Shown here in pieces: positions 44,830 to 48,881 of a stretch of DNA of 48,881 nt. The notes beneath the pieces were generated by a model that worked only from the letters and a program-made list of their open reading frames with translations, made no database searches and was not told the DNA's origin. The DNA is from Hymenobacter profundi (GTDB lineage: Bacteria; Bacteroidota; Bacteroidia; Cytophagales; Hymenobacteraceae). The DNA lies in NCBI RefSeq assembly GCF_019334315.1, contig NZ_JAHWGL010000028.1:1-48881 (forward strand), given 5' to 3'. How positions within the stretch are numbered: the first letter of the stretch is position 1; each line of letters opens with the position of its first letter. The translations under genes and the position numbers were made by a program.

Positions 44830-45067
44830 GCTACTAAGATTTAGAAAGGAGAGAAAGAGTGTTTGAAAAGATCTAATTGCCAAGTATTCTATAATCAGAA
44901 ATCGATTACGGATATAATTGGCTCATCAAACTAGCCCTTTTATTAATTTTTTCATATTAAAATAGTAAAAAATAATTTAGGCTATATATTAGAAAACGGC
45001 TTTGTTCAACATGGATTTTTGCAAGCCTATTGCCCTAGTATTTCTCATTGCACTACCTTTGCTTCTG
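44830..45067. other. AT-rich intergenic region between S8 peptidase and rnpB
   Basis: 238 bases, A/T-rich especially at 44930-45000. It contains the rnpB promoter at its right end. The S8 peptidase promoter was not identified with confidence. Confidence 0.5.
45030..45061 (+). promoter_or_regulatory. rnpB promoter
   Basis: TTG at 45030-45032, a 21-base spacer, and TACCTTTG (45054-45061), a full TANNTTTG match. The first paired base of RNase P helix P1 (45068) lies 7 bases after it, where transcription is expected to start. Confidence 0.85.
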
Positions 45068-45530
45068 TAATGAGTCGCTCCACCGCGGCGCCCTTGGGCG
45101 ACGAGGAAAGTCCGGGCAACGCAGAGCACCCTGCTTCCTAACGGGAAGGACGGAGAAGCGTAAAGCAACTTCGGACAGCCAGTGCCACAGAAAATTACCG
45201 CCGTTCTTTGGCTGTTAGCTAGTAGTTGCTAGCTGTTAGCTCTCGTTGTAGAAAAGCTAACAGCTAATAGCCATCAGCCAATAGCTCAAAAAAAGGTAAG
45301 GGTGAAAAGGTGCGGTAAGAGCGCACCAGCGGCCGGGTGACCGTGTCGGCTGGGTAAACCTCAGGGGTTGAAAGACCAAATAAGCGGATACGCTCCAGCC
45401 TTCGGGCTGGGGCACCGGGCGGCTCGTCCGGCGTCCGTGGGTAGGTTGATGGAGCCTTTCCGCGAGGACTGGCCTAGATAAATGGTGGAGGCGCGGCAAC
45501 GCGTACAAAACCCGGCTTACAGACTCATTA
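45068..45530 (+). ncRNA. rnpB: RNase P RNA (type A) with palindromic insertion in P12
   Basis: The catalytic RNA that trims tRNA 5' ends. P1 is formed by TAATGAGTC (45068-45076) and GACTCATTA (45522-45530). Conserved core pieces in order: GAGGAAAGTCCGGGC, AAAGCAACTTCGGACAG, GCCACAGAAAATTACCGCC, GGTAAGGGTGAAAAGGTG, GCGGTAAGAGCGCACC, GGTAAACC, GACCAAATAAG, ACTGGCCTAGAT and ACAAAACCCGGCTTAC. The gene is about 463 bases, longer than usual, because an 80-base palindrome (45208-45287) sits where helix P12 belongs. ORFs on the opposite strand are spurious. Confidence 0.96.
45208..45287. repeat. Palindrome family B copy inside rnpB
   Basis: TTGGCTG (45208-45214) pairs with CAGCCAA (45275-45281), and TAGCTGTTAGCT pairs with AGCTAACAGCTA. 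The loop is near CTCGTTGTAGAAA. The blocks match the palindromes at 3894-3993 and 12298-12379. It lies between ACCGCC and GGTAAGGG, the two sides of P12. Confidence 0.85.
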
Positions 45531-45538
45531 CCAGCAAC

Positions 45539-45577
45539 AAAAAGGCCGCTGCAACATCTGTTGCAGCGGCCTTTTTT
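45539..45577. terminator. Bidirectional terminator after rnpB
   Basis: AAAAAGGCCGCTGCAACA, loop, TGTTGCAGCGGCCTTTTTT, between rnpB and the convergent cytochrome gene. Confidence 0.93.
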
Positions 45578-45612
45578 GCTCTTAAAAAAGGAGAAGAACA
45601 GAGGCTAAGCCC

Positions 45613-46056
45613 CTACTTTTTCTTCGCAGCGCGGGCAGTCTTCACTTCTCCGGCTTGCACGGCGCTAGCTTTGTTGCCAAAGCTGTTGCGCACGTAGGTA
45701 AGTACGTCGGCAATTTGCTGGTCGGTGAGGAAGTCGTGGGCGGGCATTACGTTCTGGTAGGATTCGCCGTCAATGTCTTGATCCTCCATGCCATTGAGCA
45801 GGATGTTGATGAGGCGGTTTTTATCGCCCAATACGTAGCTCGTCTTGCTAAGAGGCGGGTTCATGTTCTGCACGCCTCCACCGTCGGCCATGTGGCAGGT
45901 CAGGCAGTTTTGCGTGTATACCTTCTTGCCCGAAGCCAATACTGCCCCCGAAATGGCTGATGCGGCCGGCTTTTGGGTAGGCGTTGCTGGCTTTTTTTGC
46001 GCCAGGGTAGGTAGGGAAAGCAGCGCAAAGGCAGCAATTAGGAAAGGGGACTTCAT
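45613..46056 (-). CDS. Class I c-type cytochrome, periplasmic
   Basis: A 147-residue protein with signal peptide (1-20, ending TLAQ), an Ala/Pro/Lys linker and a cytochrome c domain: haem motif CLTCH (Cys51, Cys54, His55) and the likely sixth ligand Met104 in NVMPAHDFL. The C-terminal tail is Lys/Ala-rich. Its start codon overlaps the stop of the upstream sugar dehydrogenase-like gene (TAATG), which indicates coupled translation. It would accept electrons from that enzyme and pass them to the respiratory chain. Confidence 0.93.
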   Translation of the reverse strand: MKSPFLIAAFALLSLPTLAQKKPATPTQKPAASAISGAVLASGKKVYTQNCLTCHMADGGGVQNMNPPLSKTSYVLGDKNRLINILLNGMEDQDIDGESYQNVMPAHDFLTDQQIADVLTYVRNSFGNKASAVQAGEVKTARAAKKK

Positions 46057-47336
46057 TATTTTTTGTTGTAAACGATACGGTAAATAGTGCCCTTCACGTC
46101 GTCGGAGACGTAAAGCGAGCCGTCGGGACCCTGGGCCAGGCCACAGGGGCGGTGGTCGGCGCGACCAGAGGCCGCTTTCTCGGGCGAGCCGGCAAAGTTG
46201 TCGGCAAATACTTCCCAGTTGCCGCTGGGCTTGCCATTTTTGAAGGGCTGGAATACTACGAAATAGCCCTTCTGGGGTTCAGGAGCGCGGTTCCAGGAAC
46301 CGTGGAAGGCAATGAACGCACCGTTCTTATACTTCTCCGGAAACATGGAGCCGGTGTAGAACAGCAGGCCATTGGGCGCCATGTGGGCGGGGTAGGCCGC
46401 CGCCGGGTCGATGTACTTATCGTCCACGGTTTTCTTGCCGTCGCCGCCGTACTCGGGCGCCATCATCTTCTTGTTTATCTCTTGGTTGTAGTAGATGTAG
46501 GGCCAGCCCGCGTTATCACCTTTATCGAGAGCATACATACACTCCGCCGGAAACTGCGCCGATTCTTTCTCGGTGTACTTATCCGGAAACAGCGTGTGCA
46601 ACTGGTCGCGGCCGTGCTGCATCACAAACAGCTTATTGCCTTGCTGATTCCAGTCCAACCCTACCACGTTGCGCAGGCCCGTAGCGTAGCGCATGCCGTC
46701 ACCGTACTTCTGATTCAGCTTGTTAGCCTTGAACTGCCAGATACCACCGGCCGAGTCCAGCACGGGGCAGTTGGGCATGCCCAGGGAGCCAGGGCGCCGG
46801 TCGCGCTCCTGGCAGGAGTTGGAGTAGGCGCCCACGTTCACGTAGATGTTGCCGCTGTTGTCGAGCACCACCGATTTGCTTTCGTGCTGCTTGCGGTTAA
46901 TCAGGCCTGTTATAATCTTCTCTGGCTGGGTAGGATTCGTTACTTCGCCTTTGCTGTCGAGCTTGTAACGGTACACATCCTCATCAGACGAAGCGTAGAG
47001 GTAGCCATCCTTGTTGTACATACCCGTACCACCGTAGCCGCCAAAACCGCCCGCAATGGTGGCTTTGCCGGTGCTGGTGGGGTGTAGTGTCAGGATGCCT
47101 TTGCCATCTTTCACCCGGCTCAGCTTCACATATACCACGCCTTGGGGCGTTACGGTGAGGTGGCGGGCACGCCCCCCGGTTTCGGCGGCTACCAGCGCAC
47201 CGAAGCCAGCTGGCAGCTTCAGGCCGGCGTTATCGGCATCGGGCACTACCCGGGCCGGGGGAGTTAGCGCATACAGCGCAAGGCTACCTGCTACGGCCGT
47301 AGCAGGTAGTAAAAAACGAGTCAGGGTGTTTTTCAT
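46056..47336 (-). CDS. Sorbosone/glucose dehydrogenase-like beta-propeller protein
   Basis: A 426-residue exported protein with a hydrophobic N-terminus (FLLPATAVAGSLALYAL). The body is a beta-propeller of the soluble glucose/L-sorbosone dehydrogenase type: ARHLTVTPQGVVYVKL, a GMYNKDGYLYASSDEDVYRY blade, NIYVNVGAYSNSCQERD, ATGLRNVVGLDW, FHGSWNRAPEPQKGYFVVF and GPDGSLYVSDDVKGTIYRI. These enzymes use PQQ to oxidise sugars. Cofactor-binding residues cannot be confirmed by eye, and the substrate is unknown. The overlapping cytochrome c gene supports an electron-transfer role. Confidence 0.88.
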   Translation of the reverse strand: MKNTLTRFLLPATAVAGSLALYALTPPARVVPDADNAGLKLPAGFGALVAAETGGRARHLTVTPQGVVYVKLSRVKDGKGILTLHPTSTGKATIAGGFGGYGGTGMYNKDGYLYASSDEDVYRYKLDSKGEVTNPTQPEKIITGLINRKQHESKSVVLDNSGNIYVNVGAYSNSCQERDRRPGSLGMPNCPVLDSAGGIWQFKANKLNQKYGDGMRYATGLRNVVGLDWNQQGNKLFVMQHGRDQLHTLFPDKYTEKESAQFPAECMYALDKGDNAGWPYIYYNQEINKKMMAPEYGGDGKKTVDDKYIDPAAAYPAHMAPNGLLFYTGSMFPEKYKNGAFIAFHGSWNRAPEPQKGYFVVFQPFKNGKPSGNWEVFADNFAGSPEKAASGRADHRPCGLAQGPDGSLYVSDDVKGTIYRIVYNKK

Positions 47337-47637
47337 GGAGGAAAGCGTAGTGATTCTGGCAAATAACGCGGCCGACTGCCGACGGTTGCTTTTGTCGATA
47401 CGGTAGGACCACCCTAGTACGGATGTGCCTGTAGAAACTACCGGGCAAACTCATTGTTTATTATATGAGTTCCTATGCAAACTAGCATTGCTTTAGCGTT
47501 CGTATATACATTTTAGCTCTTGCGCTGGGTAGCCTACCAGCACAGGTATCAGGGCGTCATTCACTTGTTGTGCGGCTGCCCATGGCTTTTTGCTACCTTC
47601 GCTCTATTACGCACCTCTCGCTTTCTCTATTTATTTC
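47337..47637. other. Intergenic region upstream of the response regulator
   Basis: 301 bases between divergent genes. I see no gene, RNA or repeat. TACCTTCG at 47594-47601 is a poor -7 candidate, and the nearest TTG lies 23 bases away. Confidence 0.4.
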
Positions 47638-48795
47638 ATGCCCCGTATTCTCATCATCGACGACGAAAAAGCTATTCGGAATACTCTGAAAGAGATTTTG
47701 GAATACGAAAGCTACAAAGTCGACCAAGCCGAAGATGGCCCCACTGGCCTCGACATGCTTATTAAAGATAAGTACGACGTCGTGCTCTGCGACATCAAAA
47801 TGCCCAAGATGGATGGCATTGAGGTGCTGGAGCGCGCCCAAATTGTGGCGCCCGACGCGGCCTTCATCATGATTTCGGCCCACGGCAACATCGACACGGC
47901 TGTGGATGCCACCAAAAAAGGCGCCTACGATTTCCTGCAAAAGCCACCAGATCTTAACCGCTTGCTCATCACCGTGCGCAACGCTCTAGACCGCACCAAG
48001 CTGGTAGCCGAAACCAAGACGCTGAAGAAGAAGGTTGCCAAGAACTCGCAGATGGTAGGCACCTCGCCGGCCTTAGAGGTGGTGCGCAAAGCCATCGAGA
48101 AGGTAGCCCCTACCGATGCTCGCGTGCTCATCACCGGCCCCAACGGCGCCGGCAAGGAGATGGTGGCCCGCCAACTGCACGAGCTGAGCAGCCGTAACAA
48201 CGGCCCTATGATTGAGGTAAACTGCGCTGCCATTCCATCAGAACTCATTGAAAGTGAGCTATTTGGTCACGAAAAAGGATCATTTACCTCAGCTGTAAAG
48301 CAGCGCATCGGCAAGTTTGAGCAAGCCGATGGCGGCACCTTGTTTCTGGACGAAATCGGGGATATGAGTCTCTCGGCGCAGGCCAAGGTGCTGCGGGCTT
48401 TGCAGGAAAACAAGATTACCCGGGTAGGCGGCGAGAAGGAAATCTCGGTGAACGTGCGCGTGCTGGCCGCTACCAACAAGAACCTGTTGCAGGAAATTGC
48501 CGACCGCAACTTCCGCGAAGACTTGTACCACCGCCTCTCAGTTATCCTCATTCAGGTGCCGCCGCTCAACGACCGGCGCGAGGATATTCCGGCCCTCATT
48601 ACCAAGTTCCTGGCCGATATTGCCGGCGACTATGGCAACAAGCCCAAGAAGGTAGACCCCGCCGCCATGAAATACCTGCAAAACCTCGATTGGCGCGGCA
48701 ATATCCGCGAACTGCGCAACGTGGTAGAGCGCCTCGTGATTATGAGCGACGATACCATTTCCGAAAGCGACGCCAAGGCGTTTGCAGGGAAGTAA
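47638..48795 (+). CDS. NtrC-type response regulator with AAA+ domain, no DNA-binding domain
   Basis: A 385-residue protein. The ATG at 47638 (MPRILIIDDEKAIRNTL) begins a receiver domain (1-120; Asp8, Asp9, phospho-acceptor Asp52 in CDIKMP, Lys102). After a linker, the sigma-54-type AAA+ domain (about 137-370) has Walker A GPNGAGKE (167-174), SELFGHEKG, GGTLFLDEIGDM (Walker B), AATNKNL, DLYHRLSV and WRGNIRELRNVVE. Two features are unusual. The sigma-54 contact loop GAFTGA reads GSFTSA (214-219), and the protein ends after the AAA+ domain, without the Fis-type helix-turn-helix. No sensor kinase gene is adjacent in the window. Confidence 0.93.
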   Translation: MPRILIIDDEKAIRNTLKEILEYESYKVDQAEDGPTGLDMLIKDKYDVVLCDIKMPKMDGIEVLERAQIVAPDAAFIMISAHGNIDTAVDATKKGAYDFLQKPPDLNRLLITVRNALDRTKLVAETKTLKKKVAKNSQMVGTSPALEVVRKAIEKVAPTDARVLITGPNGAGKEMVARQLHELSSRNNGPMIEVNCAAIPSELIESELFGHEKGSFTSAVKQRIGKFEQADGGTLFLDEIGDMSLSAQAKVLRALQENKITRVGGEKEISVNVRVLAATNKNLLQEIADRNFREDLYHRLSVILIQVPPLNDRREDIPALITKFLADIAGDYGNKPKKVDPAAMKYLQNLDWRGNIRELRNVVERLVIMSDDTISESDAKAFAGK

Positions 48796-48825
48796 CGTTT
48801 GCCTGTTACATAGAATAAAAAAGTT

Positions 48826-48881
48826 TGTCATCCTGAGCATGTGGCGCATCAAGCCAGTGTCGAAGGACCTTATGCCAGTTG
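48826..48881. repeat. Dispersed palindrome family A, left part, cut by window end
   Basis: TGTCATCCTGAGC, then 22 bases (ATGTGGCGCATCAAGCCAGTGT) not present in other copies, then CGAAGGACCTTATGCC. The rest lies outside the window. Confidence 0.75.

Noticed and set aside
45257..45508. Open frame antisense to RNase P RNA
   Set aside because: It lies wholly within the structured rnpB gene and shows no protein family features.

Overview
The window looks like a chromosomal segment of a member of the Bacteroidota, most likely Hymenobacter or a close relative. This is inferred from a SusC/SusD/SusE-type locus, a secreted amylase with a C-terminal type IX secretion sorting domain, an estimated GC content in the high fifties, Bacteroidota-type promoters (TTG, 19-21 bases, TANNTTTG) and many lipoproteins and periplasmic enzymes. 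No tRNA, CRISPR array, transposase or phage gene was seen. The gene content is largely housekeeping. The unusual material is in the leader RNAs, in RNase P RNA and in families of dispersed palindromes.

Layout. 1-7440: an outer-membrane transporter-like protein, an M28 peptidase with a partner gene, a META-domain lipoprotein and pyruvate carboxylase. 7657-9313: a SAM-I riboswitch with terminator ahead of homoserine dehydrogenase. 9384-13764: a same-strand cluster of short-chain dehydrogenase, DNA photolyase, TetR-like regulator and ABC1/UbiB-type kinase. 13874-14731: a dienelactone hydrolase-like protein. 14900-24283: aromatic amino acid metabolism on the minus strand. It holds phhA with its own terminator-bearing leader and a complete operon trpL-trpE-G-D-C-F-B-A-aroF. 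The operon starts from a good promoter and is preceded by a 25-codon leader peptide with three consecutive Trp codons and a 13-bp terminator. 24273-25157: an esterase. 25614-38487: a starch/glucan utilisation region (susC, susD, susE, a clan GH-A hydrolase, an N-acetylglucosamine kinase-like protein and an alpha-amylase). LacI-type operator-like palindromes lie upstream of the susC, GH-A and amylase genes. 38668-44829: a DUF2279 protein, a DUF2027/Smr protein, an M1 peptidase, a small AT-rich membrane protein and an S8 peptidase. 45068-45530: RNase P RNA carrying an inserted palindrome. 45613-47336: a cytochrome c and sorbosone dehydrogenase-like pair. 47638-48795: an NtrC-type response regulator without a DNA-binding domain.

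How the parts work together. The trp operon also carries DAHP synthase, so Trp supply (via the leader) would set entry into the shikimate pathway as well as the Trp branch. PhhA, next to it, would convert Phe to Tyr and has a second, different candidate attenuator. The Sus genes would bind and import glucans, the secreted amylase would cut starch, and the shared operator motif suggests one LacI-family regulator encoded elsewhere.

At least three families of palindromic repeats sit between genes. Family A begins TGTCATCCTGAGCTTGCGAA and has eight full or partial copies. Family B is built on TTAGC/TGGCT blocks. Family C is C/G-rich. They often fill convergent gaps and probably act as terminators there, but two family A copies lie inside the trp operon and one family B copy lies inside rnpB.
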